Source: Metallyticus violacea (Eukaryota > Arthropoda > Insecta > Mantodea > Metallyticidae). From it: DNA of 64,000 nt. Below, one piece after another: positions 10,861-21,580 of this stretch. A program made the position numbers and the translations under genes. The notes under the pieces were generated by a model. It was not told where the DNA came from and did no database searches. It saw only the letters and a list, made by a program, of their open reading frames with translations. How positions within the stretch are numbered: the first letter of the stretch is position 1; the number at the start of each line of letters is the position of its first letter. The stretch spans positions 5,573,501 to 5,637,500 of the forward strand of contig CM060837.1 of the NCBI GenBank assembly GCA_030762175.1, given 5' to 3'.

Positions 10861-12640
10861 ACACTGACTTGGGGGTGAGCAGTGGTGACAGATGGGATGG
10901 AAAAGTCTTATCTCGCCTGGATAATCTATTTATTATATTTGGTTACATCACGCACCCAGGGGTGTTGAGTCCATACAGATGTTCTGTGCTGTCAGGACAG
11001 GTCCTCCCATTACGGAGTTCACACCTCTTGGGGATATGCCGTCCGAGACAGGCAAAGTTACATCGCCGTTGTGGGGTCGAGCAAGCGGAGCTAGAGAGGC
11101 AGTCGACTACGGGCGGTGAGTCTGATTTCTCTAGTATTGACAGTGGGGAAGTTATGCCTGATACCGCATTACGCACCCAGGGACTTGTGAGTGATGCTAA
11201 AAGTAAAAGGGTTGAGAAGGGTCAAGTCCTGACGTGAACCTGCATATGTGCTTGAGACAGGTCTCGGGGTCTACAGGAGATGCTGATTGTGCATAATGGA
11301 AGTGACCTAGGTTAGCTCTATGAGGCCTATTTGCATGATTATTTTCTGGGCGTATAGGTGGTGCCGGAAAGTTTGCGGGTGAATCCTCGCCTGTTGCAGA
11401 ACGGTTGGCGATGTCAGTGATTAAGTTATGCATTTTGTCAATTCGTTGTTGGTGGCGTTTTAATATAAGTGTCAATTCACGTTGTCTGTCGTTCATTCTT
11501 TGAGGCAATGTCTGTGTGATGCTCTGTGAACGCCTCTTCCAATGCACCGGGGTGTTCAGAGATGGTGCTGCAGAGCTCGTTCAGACGTTAGTCTGAGCTT
11601 TCTGTGGTGAGATGATCTTGGTGCTGGGGTCAATTCTAATGTCTGCAATCTGTTGATGATTTCCGAGTTGTTTGCAATGTTGTGATGTGTTCTGATAAGC
11701 GAAATGGCATTGGATCGTGTATTCCTAGTGATGTAGCTGGTGGTATAGGTTGTGAAGTATGACCGGGAGCAAATGAGCAAATCGGCTGCTCGGGATATGC
11801 TGGAGACCGTGGGCATTTGGTTTGCCTCTTGCTGCCACAAGTAGCACAAAAGCGGCGTCGCTATGAGAGGTTGTGATGCTTGCAGTTGGCCGTAAGGGAG
11901 CTGGAACCACAGTAGTGGCAGCGAGGAGGCTGTTTGGCCATAGCTGTAGCATCTGCGACAAGGCAGAGAGTATCGCTGGCGGCTAGTTTCCATTCCGAAG
12001 TGCTGGCCTGTTATGGAGATTTCCGCCTCCTCCAGAAACTAGTGGGGAAGGATCGCGGGGGCAGCACGGATGGCGGAGACCCCTTGTGCCTGTACTTTGT
12101 GTAGTGGCATGGACAGCGGGTGTGCTGTTGGACGGGTCTCTTCTGTGGAGCTAGTCAGTGAAGCGGATGGAGAAAGGCTGCGATGGTTATCCGGTGTAAT
12201 TGGCTAGAGCTGTGGGCACGGGCGAGGGAGAAACAGGAGAGGCGCTGCGGTGACTTGTTATTTCCTTGGAGATGTTCCTCTCTTGACGAACCTCGAAGAC
12301 TGTCTCGGTCTTCCAGAGAGCCCTGAGTGAGCTCTGTAGCTCTTTATGTACATTATACATTGTAATGTTGGCCTTATCACCGCCCTAGGTTTGAATTATA
12401 TCAACCAAAGACAGAACAGTGAGTAGAACCTTGCTAGTGACGCATGACAGTCCTAGGTTCAGCTTGACTGTGCTTGTTACTAGGCTGACGCCGATGTCAT
12501 AGTAAACCGTGCGGAGTGCCATAGTAATCGATTATTCCTAGTAATGTCTTTGTGTTTTCTGAACCAGCAATGCTAACTTCAGTTAAAGAATATTTACCCA
12601 AATGAAAAAGGAAACGTCCCAAAATATATTATTTTAATAA
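10861..12640. mobile_element. GC-richer insertion splitting the transposase ORF; identity unknown
   Basis: This segment has markedly higher GC than its flanks and separates two collinear halves of one transposase-like ORF, so it is inferred to be an insertion. On the minus strand it has two adjoining frames of 145 codons (11556-11993) and 116 codons (11197-11547), rich in Ser, Pro, Thr, Arg and His. Just upstream, 11841-11960 encodes Cys/His-containing CHYCGSSS...C and FCATCGSKR. That could be a nucleic-acid-binding or gag-like region, but the spacing does not match a standard CCHC knuckle. No reverse transcriptase, LTR or TIR was found. Confidence 0.4.
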
Positions 12641-13260
12641 TGTATGTTACTCCTCAACGGTATATGTGACAATATCTTGGTGGTAATGGACCTGATTGTG
12701 ACATTGGAAAGCTGGAGCGCATTAAAAAAAGAAGAAAGAAAGGTTAATTAAGCTAACAAAAATAACTAAAAGAGGGGAAAACTTTTAGCTGATATAGGAA
12801 AGTCACCAGACAAAGAAATTCATAAAATACAGGCATATTATCGTAGGGCAATAAGAAAGAATTTAAGAAACATGTGCAACAGGCAGTGCGGGCAACATAT
12901 TTGCATAAGCTTACCACTGATGAGGAAACACAGCACGGTTTATGTAACATGGCTACAAGACGCTGAGAAGTTACAGTTGTTATGATGAGTGGTGACAAAA
13001 CACAAAATACAAGTGAATGTTTCAAAAGACTTATTTGGTTGCGATGGCCATTTGTATATCAGATGCAAAGACTCGGCTTCAACTGGGTACCTTTGTCTTA
13101 AATTAATAGATGAGAGCAGAGTTGCCATCAGCAAACCAGACAAGTAAAACAGCTTAGGGAATAAAAGCAACAGCATCAAGTTGGGGACTATGGATAACCT
13201 CAGCCACACAACTGCAAGTTTTACTTTCGTTTTTAACTCAAGTTAAAAATTGCAAGCAAT
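12641..13260 (+). pseudogene. Mutator-like transposase-domain ORF, 3' part
   Basis: Continues the domain begun at 10206. Plus-strand readings, with several frameshifts, give CDIGKLERIKK near 12690, DKEIHKIQAYYRRAIRKNLR at 12799-12858, AVRATYLHKLTTDEETQHGL near 12888-12945, and SGDKTQNTSECFKRLIW at 12986-13036. The pairs YYxxAIRKN ... STDExPQHGLCP and GKTQNxNExxNxxIW are typical of the Mutator-like domain proteins as I recall them. The cysteine of the expected LCP word is replaced here. Inactive. Confidence 0.6.
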
Positions 13261-13977
13261 TGATTCTTTGTTATTTTGACATAATGGTGGCTTTGGAATT
13301 TATGATGGGCGTTTTCATATTTCATCATTACTGGGCTTAGGCCTAAGGGCTCTCTGGTCATAAACTATTGAATTTAGATACCCGTAGCAACTACAAATGT
13401 TAAAAGTTCATCATGCAAGGCCCAGATCTAGAAATATTTGACAGGGGTCCCGATCCACTACCCCATATGGATATATAAAAATTAACATCATACTAAAACA
13501 GTAGCTAACTAAATTAAATAACTATATAGAGCAACACAATTGCTATTCGACAATGGAAAATAATGAGTGCAAGAACGGGACCTCTAAACTTTATAGTTAT
13601 CATATGATCTGAGAGAGGAGCCCTGGTCCACTCCTCTGAATCCCAGCCTTATCATGCAGTAGGTGCATAAACTAAGCAAATTCCTCAGCAAGTAGAATAA
13701 CTTGAAAAGAAAAATATAAAATCAAAATTAAACCTTTATTAATTAATGAAATATGTAATAAAATTACTGTTTTTATTTATTAACATGACAAGCTCTAAAG
13801 CTAACTAATAAAACAAAACTGAACTTATAATACATTAATTAACTTGTCTGTCTGTTTTTTCCCCCTTCAAAATCACATTAAAATAAAAGCATATAGTGAA
13901 ATTACTGCCATTTTCAAAAGTAAGGAAAATATAATTAAAAATCAACGAGCATTACAAAAGAGAAATCACAGTTTTAG
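13261..13977. other. AT-rich sequence, nothing recognised
   Basis: No ORF with a motif, no clear repeat. May include the decayed 3' end of the preceding transposase-derived element. Confidence 0.45.
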
Positions 13978-13978
13978 A

Positions 13979-14047
<69 letters not shown>
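13978..14047. repeat. (ATT)n microsatellite
   Basis: About 23 uninterrupted ATT units. It creates an artefactual isoleucine-run reading frame on the plus strand. Confidence 0.98.
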
Positions 14048-14575
14048 GAGATTAAGCCACAAAATCAATGGTAATTAATTAATTAAAAGAATTATATGAA
14101 CACTGGCAGATAAAGGTGTACTGTTTGGGTGTTTTAAAACATTTTTAAATATAACCATATTTATGAACTGAGCCTCACTAAAATAGAGAGAAATAACAGA
14201 AAGTTTTGACTTATCTTGTATATTAAATATAGGAAGTTCACATGTAGTAAATAAAACCAAAATGTATCACTATTTTAAAAGAATTACAATGTACTAAGAA
14301 AGTATATACAATCAACAATATACATTTAAAGTTCCGTTGATATTTAGTGGATTTGAAAGTTAATTTAAATGCTATTGTAATAAAAGCAAGTAACACAAAC
14401 ATTTTCTGAAGGTTATTTCAGAGTGCTCTTACATACAAATTGAATTCTCACACCGATATTAGATTAATATTTCACATTTGCTGTCTTCATGTCCGTGTTT
14501 TTGTCAAATATAAATCATATGCAACGTTATAAATACAGTTTATATGCTCAGTGAATTATAAATTTCACTGTTAAA
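14048..14575. other. No recognised feature
   Basis: AT-rich, no motif-bearing frame and no repeat seen. Confidence 0.45.
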
Positions 14576-15310
14576 ATATGCCGCCTCTCCTATGGCCGGA
14601 TTTTCCTACTTTTCAGAAGTATTGTTTCTGTTTTATTTAAATGGCATATGCCAAGTTTTGTTGTGAAAAAAAAAAACAAATATGGGTGCCGCTAGAGTAA
14701 TTTTTAAATTTTGTGTTTCAGGTTACCCATATCCTAATAAGCCTGATTTTAATGATTTTCAGAAATTATTTTTCATATTTTATTTCAGTAGCATATTCCT
14801 AATTTTCTCAAAATAAAAAAAAAATAATAAAAATCGCGGTCGCTATGGCGATTTTTAAATTTCGCTTTACCTCCACTCTTTAATTTTCGATTTTCAAGTA
14901 TATCCTCACTCCCAATGGCCCGATTTGCGTGATTTTCAGAAACTGTTCTTATATAATAGTTGGAAACTATTCTTATTTTATTAAAATGGTATATACTGAT
15001 TTTTATTTCCAAAAACAATTGGTTTCGCTATAGCGATTTTTAAATTGTAGGTCAGGTAAACCCCGCTCCTAATAGTCTAATTTCATATTTTATTGATTTA
15101 TTTTAATGGTATATGCCGATTTTCATTGAGAAAAAAGAAACATTGCGGCCGATAGAGCGACTTTTAAATTTTTGCTATAAGTTGACCCTCACCACCCCAC
15201 AATTGAACATTTTACTTGTTAACGAACTCGATGAATCGTTAGTTAATTGATGGTTATATGCCAAGTTTGTTGAGATAAACAAAAATTGCGACCGCTAAAG
15301 CGTTAACAGT
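14576..15310. repeat. Degenerate tandem array, about five units of 120-190 bp
   Basis: A recurring block can be followed five times. Each unit has a word like GCTATAGCGATTTTTAAATT (near 14690, 14840, 15028, 15148 and, broken, 15290), preceded by an A-rich stretch and by ATGGCATATGCCAA-like sequence. GATTTTCAGAAA-like sequence follows in the next unit. Spacing varies from about 120 to 190 bp, so units carry indels. No coding function is seen. It could be an old minisatellite or the repeated terminal region of a mobile element. Confidence 0.7.
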
Positions 15311-15682
15311 CACGTATGTGTGTATAATTCAATTTTTTTTATTGTCATTTTAGCAGATTGGATCGATGGAGATTTGAAGAAAATGTGCATATATCTTTTT
15401 ATGGGTACAACCGCGATAACTGCGTTACTTCAAAATTCGCAACTGAATTACCCTGCACACTTGTTATTTCCTTAAAATAACATTTTAGATGAATTCGTAA
15501 TTATAATTTTTTTTTTTTTTTTCTTCCCTGTTGAAAGATCGTCTTTCGTGAATTTCAGTATGGGTCTCACTTATACACACTACATTTTAAAACATCTGAT
15601 ACATGCATTAGCCAAAATACGAATACTGTTCAAATAAATGATGACAAGATTTAAATGTACAAGTGCCCTTATTAATTGCGGT
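15311..15682. other. No recognised feature
   Basis: AT-rich spacer containing a T tract near 15510-15522, ending at the left TIR of the THAP-bearing element. Confidence 0.45.
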
Positions 15683-15759
15683 CGCCCGAGCGGTTAGCCA
15701 GAAGTGAGCGAGAACGGAACGGAACTGGTGGAACTGGTGGAAGTTCAGTGACTTTCCAC

Positions 15760-15947
15760 CATCCTAGAACCCGGTGGACCCAGTGGTTTAGCGAGTACTT
15801 TATTGTAATTGTGGCCAACCATTATTAGGTTGGTGAAATATTGTAACGGTGGGAAACTAACCAAAATCTGTCGGCTAACCTCGGACAAATCCTAGAAACC
15901 GGTAGACACAGTGGCTTAGCGAGTAAATCATTGTAATTGTGGAAAAT
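15760..15947. repeat. Subterminal direct repeat pair inside the THAP element
   Basis: A stretch of about 55 bp occurs twice: near 15762-15816 and near 15890-15946. Both read ATCCTAGAA-CCGGT-GAC-CAGTGG and then TTAGCGAGTA...TTGTAATTGTGG. Offset is about 128 bp. Subterminal repeats are common transposase-binding sites in TIR elements; that role is only inferred. Confidence 0.75.
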
Positions 15948-15984
15948 CTTCTTTAACTCCGGTAGAAAAAACAAAAAGCATGAG

Positions 15985-16056
15985 ATGGTAGTACTCGTAT
16001 TCACTATACTACTTCACAAGTGTAACAAGACGCTCTAACCGCCTGAGCTAATACTC
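15985..16056 (-). other. tRNA-like sequence (degenerate), possible tRNA pseudogene
   Basis: The minus strand reads GGAGTATTAGCTCAGGCGGT then TAGAGCG, a near-perfect tRNA 5' end and D arm (GCTC...GAGC) including the A box. The following anticodon and T arms are poor: the expected GGTTCGANTCC appears only as GTGAATACGAGTAC. It is probably a decayed tRNA or a SINE head captured in the element, not a working tRNA gene. Confidence 0.35.
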
Positions 16057-16273
16057 CGTCGATTCTGAAACGTTGTTATCTAGCTAATAGCTGTGCCAGT
16101 CCGTTGCCTACGTGATTAGACGGCCTGAAAAAGAGCCTTGTTTTGAGCGAAATAAATGGGTTTGTCGATTGCACAAGTTTGCCGCTAGATGTCCGCTAAC
16201 TGAGGTGAGATTAGCATTGGTGCGATAGACAGCAGAACAATTTTTCCACTTGCATTAATATCATTTCGTGAAT

Positions 16274-16674
16274 ATGGTGTATTGCTGTGTACCACATTGT
16301 ACTTTAGACACTGCAAAGAAGATACAAATTGTTACTTTTCACTTTTTCCCTCTAGAACCATTTCTAAAAGAAAAATGAAGGATTGCCATTTCAAGACAGT
16401 ATGGGACTCTGGTCGCAAATATATAGCTACTCTTAAGGTCTGCAGTTTATATTTTCAAGAAAATGATTTCAGTAAAAGCACAAAAATAAAACAAATATTA
16501 CCAAATAAAATGGTTTTGGAGTTTAATGACTTTACGAGTCATAAACAGAAAGGTAGGAGTCGCAGAAAATGTTCATTTCCTAATTTTAATACATCACAGT
16601 CTGAAATGAAAAAAGTAAAACAGACCATAACTAATAATGATAGAGAAAATTTAATAGCGGCACCAATGAACTGA
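16274..16674 (+). pseudogene. THAP zinc-finger domain, frameshifted
   Basis: From the ATG at 16274 the frame reads MVYCCVPHC (the first zinc-binding C-x(2-4)-C of THAP), then VTFHFFP, and ends at a stop after LKEK near 16373. A frame change continues the domain: MKDCHFKTVWDSGRK, then VCSLYFQENDFSKS near 16440-16480, then LPNKMVLEF in place of the AVPTF-type box. In THAP domains (C2CH) the second half is C-x2-H; here VCSLHF has become VCSLYF, so the zinc-binding histidine is lost as well as the frame. Further downstream, near 16750-16800, a basic LRYTVRKLRSKIKFLKA stretch looks like the coiled coil that often follows. It lies inside a TIR-bounded element. Confidence 0.75.
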
Positions 16675-16926
16675 GAATACATGTCAATTCGCCGGTTGTT
16701 TTCAGAAGTCCAGCAGTGTAAAATGTAAATACATATGCAATAGAGAGTTACTGAGATATACAGTGCGTAAATTGAGAAGCAAAATAAAATTTTTGAAGGC
16801 ATGTAAGGGGAAAAAAGGGTGTCTTTACTTGAAAACAACATTAAATAACTGTAAAGAAGATAAAGAAAAAACATGAAGCAAATGCTGTATTTTTTACATA
16901 TATGCAGTAACTAAATTTCATCAACA

Positions 16927-16930
<4 letters not shown>

Positions 16931-16996
<66 letters not shown>
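16931..16996. repeat. (ATT)n microsatellite
   Basis: About 22 ATT units inside the THAP element; on the minus strand it gives a spurious asparagine-run frame. Confidence 0.98.
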
Positions 16997-17805
16997 TCTT
17001 TTCAAAACCATCTGTAACCCTGAAATGATTGGTGGTTGCTTAATTGGAGTATCTGAGGAGAACACGGGTTGTCATGCGTGTAACAACCGTCAAAAACTAC
17101 TGACAGTCCTTTGATAATCTTATTAAACTGCGAGACCGAGGAGAATTCAGGCACCTATCGAGAAATTTTGTGTTCTTCCTGAAAAACATTTTAAGTCACT
17201 TGTCGTGCTTTAAAACATGTGGGAAAAGTCCGCCCGGTGAAAAACTTTAAAGTTGTTACTATCCCCAAGTTTATAGAGAAGTTTAAATGCAGGAATTGAG
17301 ATCAAGAAAGACAATGTGACATTCTTGTGACAAAACTTTTAAACTCCATTCTCTAAAATCAAGCACGAGGAATTGCGGAAAAAACTCGGATGAAGACTTA
17401 GAGTAAAACCTCTAAATCGAAACATTCTCAAATTATAAAGAAAGCAAAAATATTTTGCCCATTACACCTATATCTTTGCCAGCATTTTTTTTTTAAATAT
17501 ATCATTAAAGCCGACTAAATTATTGCCCCATTAGTGTTAATATCATATAAATGTTAATTATAAATTTCTCTATTGTAAATATTTTAAAATAACGCTTATG
17601 TGCAAGAAAACCGTTACATACGAGCTGATTTTTGTGCACTTTTCATTTAAACTACGGAAGCACATCTCAGTTAAGAACTGCAGTGTCCCCTGTTAAGATT
17701 GTCGCCTTTCCAGGCCATAGATAACCATGTTCCAGACCGTGTAATCATGTAGGTAACGGCCAGTTACTACCCTCTGTCGCTCACTTCCGGCTAGCCGCTC
17801 GGGCG

Positions 17806-18894
17806 CTATCAGAACAAGGTCACTCTTCATCCCTGTCTAATGTCAAGCTCTGCACACCCCTAGCGTTAATGGTGGTAAAAATAAAACAAATGAGCGAAGT
17901 ATGCTATTCTCAACTCGCCATAGCTGTTCGAAAATGTATCACGTAATTGAGCAAAGTGAGTTCTTGTCCACAGTGCATATTTCTTAGTCACCTCCACAAA
18001 AATGACAGGTCAGGGGAGGGAAATGGCATAATATTGTATAAAGGGAACTGTGTCATGTGGGCAGAGCTGAAGTACATGCACTGCATCGTAAGTCCACATT
18101 AGCCCAAAAATGAGAGGAGCATTGAAAACCTAAAACGATCAGCAGTGGAATTATCATACACATTCCAGCGAATTGTGTGTTAATAGAATGAAGACAAACA
18201 TTCCTCCTTAGAATTTAAAAGAATTAAATCTATTAAAGTTGAACCTACCTTAAAAATAAGACCTATGTTTAAAATGAACTATATGGAAGTTAAATATATT
18301 AATGTTTTATCTGTATATAAATTATGAGCTGAGATAATGGTGCCTACATGAAGCTTACATTTTAAATCATAAAACTAGGGCTAAGATATTTTATTTATTT
18401 TTTTTTTTAAACATTTGTCGTTTATATTTAGCGATTAATTCGTATTTACTCCTTTTTATGTTTGTCATTAGGATATGTGGGTTATGAATTTATGCATTCT
18501 ACTGTGGTTGATTTCAGATTCAATTTATTCCAATAACTTTATAAACAAACAAAAGAAGCATGTTATTATTCACTATTTTTTTATTATGATTTAGCCACAG
18601 TAAAATTGTACCGAAGTATGTAGTATGGGTACTTTTTGAAAATCTCTTAATGAGCATTATCCAAAAATGTAAAAGTATTTTGGATATTCCATTTAAAATA
18701 AAACAGTTGGAATACTTTCTGGTTAAACTGAAAGTGGAAAAAAGTCGATAATATGATTTTTAAGTTCTCATTATATGGCTATAGCCACATACAGAGTTCA
18801 TGCCACTGAACCACAGGCTTCAAAGGTATTTAGGACTTTAAACTAACCTTGGAATGAATAATAAAATAGTCAATGAATGTATAGTTATTGCCAT
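17806..18894. other. No recognised feature
   Basis: AT-rich DNA after the right TIR. No element, gene or repeat could be assigned. Confidence 0.45.
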
Positions 18895-18904
18895 AGGTTC
18901 TGAA

Positions 18905-19192
18905 GTCAGTCCTGGTGGTGTAGTAACTATACTTGCCTCCCAAACCTAAGACCAGAGGTTCATTCCTGGGCAGGGTCCATGGATTTTTTTCAGGTGTAAG
19001 TATGGCTTTCTTCGGAAGGGAAGTAAAGCCGTGGGTCCCATGTTGTACATTTGCAGCACTTAAAAGCAACTAAAACCTGAAAAAAGAGATCTCTGACCAA
19101 AATTTGTCGGCCGTTTCACGCCCTGAATTGAATGGGACACTGATGACCTGAGATGTTAAAGAGCATCCGTAAGTAAAACAAATCCAAATTCT
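18905..19192 (+). mobile_element. SINE family B, copy 2, with target duplication
   Basis: Begins with the tRNA-like CAGTCCTGGTGGTGTAGTAA; the B box is degraded (AGAGGTTCATTCC). The body is shared with the other family B copies (GGCCGTTTCACGCCCTGAAT, TGACCTGAGATGTTAAAGAG) and ends GTAAGTAAAACAAATCC. It is flanked by AGGTTCTGAA (18895-18904) and AGGCTCTGAA (19193-19202), a 10-bp duplication with one mismatch. Confidence 0.88.
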
Positions 19193-19429
19193 AGGCTCTG
19201 AAAATACTTTGCCATTATATTTTATAACAGAAGTTATATTCTTTTTCAGAAAACTACACAATCTTGGCATGGAGGTACTCATTTCTCCAGTAATGGTGCA
19301 TGGTAGTCCTGAAACATTTCCAAATGAAAGAATTCAACCTGGATAACTTTCTATCAGAAAGCGAAAGAAACTTCACCCTTATACGTACCATTCAATGCAA
19401 ATCTGGTAATTTGTTTGCGGTGAGTATAT

Positions 19430-19860
19430 TCTTCCAAAAAGCACACATTTTTTCAATATAGATCTTATTCAATGTATCAGGGTCAAAGAAAAAGTTTTGT
19501 CAACAAAGTATTTTTTAAAATATAAATGTTATTTCTTAACATAGTCACCATAAAGATCTATACACTTCATGCACTGATTGGGAAAATAGATTATGTCAAG
19601 CTCTGCAAAAGTATTGACAGCATCATTGAAGTGCTCGTTGAAAAAAAGATCTTCCCACTGAACCAAATATTAATTATGGGAAGAGGGAGAAGTCTCTAGT
19701 GAGGTAAATCCGAGAATAATATGCACGAGGAATCAGTTCAAAGCCCAGTTTGTTCAATTCTGCCCATTGAGACTGTCCTTGTTGGAGATAGTGCATTATC
19801 CTGGTAAAAGCACCATTTTGTGCGCCTAACTTGACTATTTTTCCTACAATTATTCTTTTA
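19430..19860 (-). mobile_element. mariner transposase C-terminal remnant
   Basis: The minus strand reads, across frames, FHQDNALSPTRTV near 19790 (second aspartate block), then LGFELIPRA-YYS near 19715-19750 (third block region). KWFSGK-like and FNEHFNDAVNTFAELD near 19610-19660 follow, then NQCMKCIDLYGDYVKK near 19545-19590, the typical mariner C-terminus. A TIR-like end lies near 19480-19500. No N-terminal half was found. Confidence 0.72.
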
Positions 19861-20104
19861 TATGGCCCAACATAATAGACTTCTGTTATTGTTTAGCTCT
19901 TTTATCCTTTTTCAATCACTGATCATTTTGCATGGTTTGATATCCCCTTTTTTCTGATAAGATAAAAATTAAACATTTGTTACATCAAGTCTCAATGAGG
20001 ACTATGATGGTACATTAAGCTGATATTAAAAAAAAAGTGTCATTAACTTGCTGTTTATCATACTTTGCAAATGACTTTAATAGGTGTGTCTTTATAACAT
20101 TTGA

Positions 20105-20830
20105 GGGTGATCCATAAGTTTCTTACTTGACATGGAGGATCATGAATTATTGTTGCAGTGCTCACTCATATGTTTTGGGAGTGTAAACAATGCATTTGCT
20201 TTCTGGCCATGTCATTCATTTGCTTGGAAAAGTGAGATATGTTGCATAATATGCAGGATGTTTAAAATTGAATAAAGAGTAGCGATTAAATTTTTAAATA
20301 AAGAAGGACTTTCACCCATTGCCTTGACTGTGTGTATGGGGAAGCTTCTTCATATTCCACTGTGAAGGGGTTGTCAAGAATATTTCATTTTTTCAGAGAG
20401 CCTTAAAGATTACTTAAGGTGAGGGTAGGTAAGTGGGTGTTTTGTCCATTGTTGAGGAGGAAGTTGTGAATGAGAAGGGTCTGAAAACAAAAAAATAGCT
20501 GCAATATTGGAACTTTCTAAAACAGCTGTGCTTTGCATCCTTCATCAAAATTTGCATATGCATAAAGTCAGTGCAAGATGGGTGTCTAGAATTCTTTTAG
20601 CAATTTAAATGTACTTGGAATATGTTGTCATAAGTTTTTGAGCCTTTGCCTTGGTAACAAAAAGACAGAATTAGAATCCATCATCATAGGGGAAAAGACT
20701 ATGGTATTTCACTATAACCCTCTTTCTAAAAGAAAACTAATTGAAAGGATGAGGAAGAAGGAGAAGAAGAAGAACCAAGGTCACCCAATTGATAAATATG
20801 ATGATGGCAATAAATTTTGGGACTGATAAA
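20105..20830 (+). mobile_element. mariner remnant, N-terminal half
   Basis: The plus strand starts with a TIR-like GAGGGTGATCCATAAGTTTC at 20105, related to the mariner ends at 2489 and 3549. Coding remnants in order are AIKFLNKEGLSP near 20285, TKKIAAILELSKTAVLCILH near 20490-20550 (second helix-turn-helix), MHKVSARWVSRIL near 20560-20600, then the stretch ending KTMVFHYNPLSKRK near 20695-20735, the block after the first catalytic aspartate. Downstream catalytic blocks are missing. It has several frameshifts. Confidence 0.75.
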
Positions 20831-21035
20831 CTTTAAAGAAAGTAATGGAACACTGACTGCTAAGTACTGTGCTTAGCTGCTTCAGCAATTGTGCAGTGTC
20901 GTCAAGCAAAAGAGGCATGAGATGCTGAGTTGAGGATTTATTGAAATATTTTCAAATATGATGACTCCTACTTCATCAAAATCTTCAATATGTCCGGAAG
21001 TCCTCTTAAAGTTAAGTGCGGGTAATGGTATATAA

Positions 21036-21303
21036 TGCCGGTGCTGGTGGTCTGGTGGTAACCCCACCAAGATTGTGGGTTCAATCCGGGCCACCAATGG
21101 ATTTTTTGGGTGTAAAAATTCTAAGTATGACATCCTTCAGAAGGGAAGTAAAGCAGTTGGTCCCATGTCATAGATTAAGGTAGGAAAAAGAACCTCAAGC
21201 CTGAAAGAAGAGCCCACCGAGCAAAATTTGCCAGCCATTTCACACTCTGAATTGAATGGAATGTGAATGACCTGAGATGTTGAAGAGCACCCATAAATAA
21301 AAC
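21036..21303 (+). mobile_element. SINE family B, copy 3
   Basis: tRNA-like head GGTGGTCTGGTGGTAACC with B-box GGGTTCAATCC, then the family B body (AAAGCAGTTGGTCCCATGTC; TGACCTGAGATGTTGAAGAG) and the tail CATAAATAAAAC. A short AATGC repeats on both sides, too short to prove a target duplication. It abuts a mariner end at 21309. Confidence 0.8.
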
Positions 21304-21308
21304 AAAAT

Positions 21309-21490
21309 GCGAGAATAGGTCCATAAGTTTCCGGCCTGGCCAGTAAGGGTTATCACCTTCACAAAATTCATATCTGATGTCATACCTTATCTGTTAAGTA
21401 AATAATTGCAGCTGTAACTCCCACTCTGCTGTGTTGTTCAGACATAAAGAAGGCTATGTGTAGAAGATTGTGACATGTTCAAAATGGAGT
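21309..21490 (+). mobile_element. Solo mariner 5' end
   Basis: Matches the right end of the 2489-3549 element read outward-in. It begins GAGAATAGGTCCATAAGTTT, continues CATACCTTATCTGTTAAGTA, and ends near GAAGATTGTGACATG. Only the 5' untranslated part and start region are present. Confidence 0.75.
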
Positions 21491-21499
21491 ATCAAACTT

Positions 21500-21580
21500 A
21501 ACTTTGGAGAAATATCCAATACAAACAAATAGATAAATCAACTGTGGCATCACATTTTTGGAATGAAAACATAGCTGCCA
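21500..21580 (+). mobile_element. PLE scrap (end of GIY-YIG region)
   Basis: The plus strand translates to NIQYKQIDKSTVASHFWNEN. This is clearly related to the stretch NIRYKQIEKSAVAAHFRNEH just after the GIY-YIG core in the PLE at 50-51.5 kb. About 80 bp survive. Confidence 0.65.

Larger units (their letters stand above)
15683..17805 (+). mobile_element. THAP-bearing TIR transposon, about 2.1 kb, inactive
   Basis: The two ends are inverted copies: left CGCCCGAGCGGTTAGCCAGA from 15683, right (minus strand from 17805) CGCCCGAGCGGCTAGCCGGA. Similarity continues through GAAGTGAGCGA for about 31 bp. Between them lies a broken THAP zinc-finger ORF (16274-16674). THAP domains serve as DNA-binding domains in P-element and related transposases, and 31-bp TIRs are also P-element-like; together these suggest a THAP-transposase element. 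No catalytic domain is recognisable after 16.7 kb, and no 8-bp target duplication is evident. It is inferred to be an internally deleted or decayed copy. Confidence 0.6.

Noticed and set aside
11197..11993. Two adjoining Ser/Pro-rich frames as a gag protein with a zinc knuckle
   Set aside because: Cys/His spacing does not fit CCHC and no reverse transcriptase or LTR is nearby; reported only as content of an insertion.
13844..14074. Protein with a poly-isoleucine run
   Set aside because: Produced by the (ATT)n microsatellite; the same applies to poly-Asn at 16841-17065 and poly-Ile at 61329-61514.
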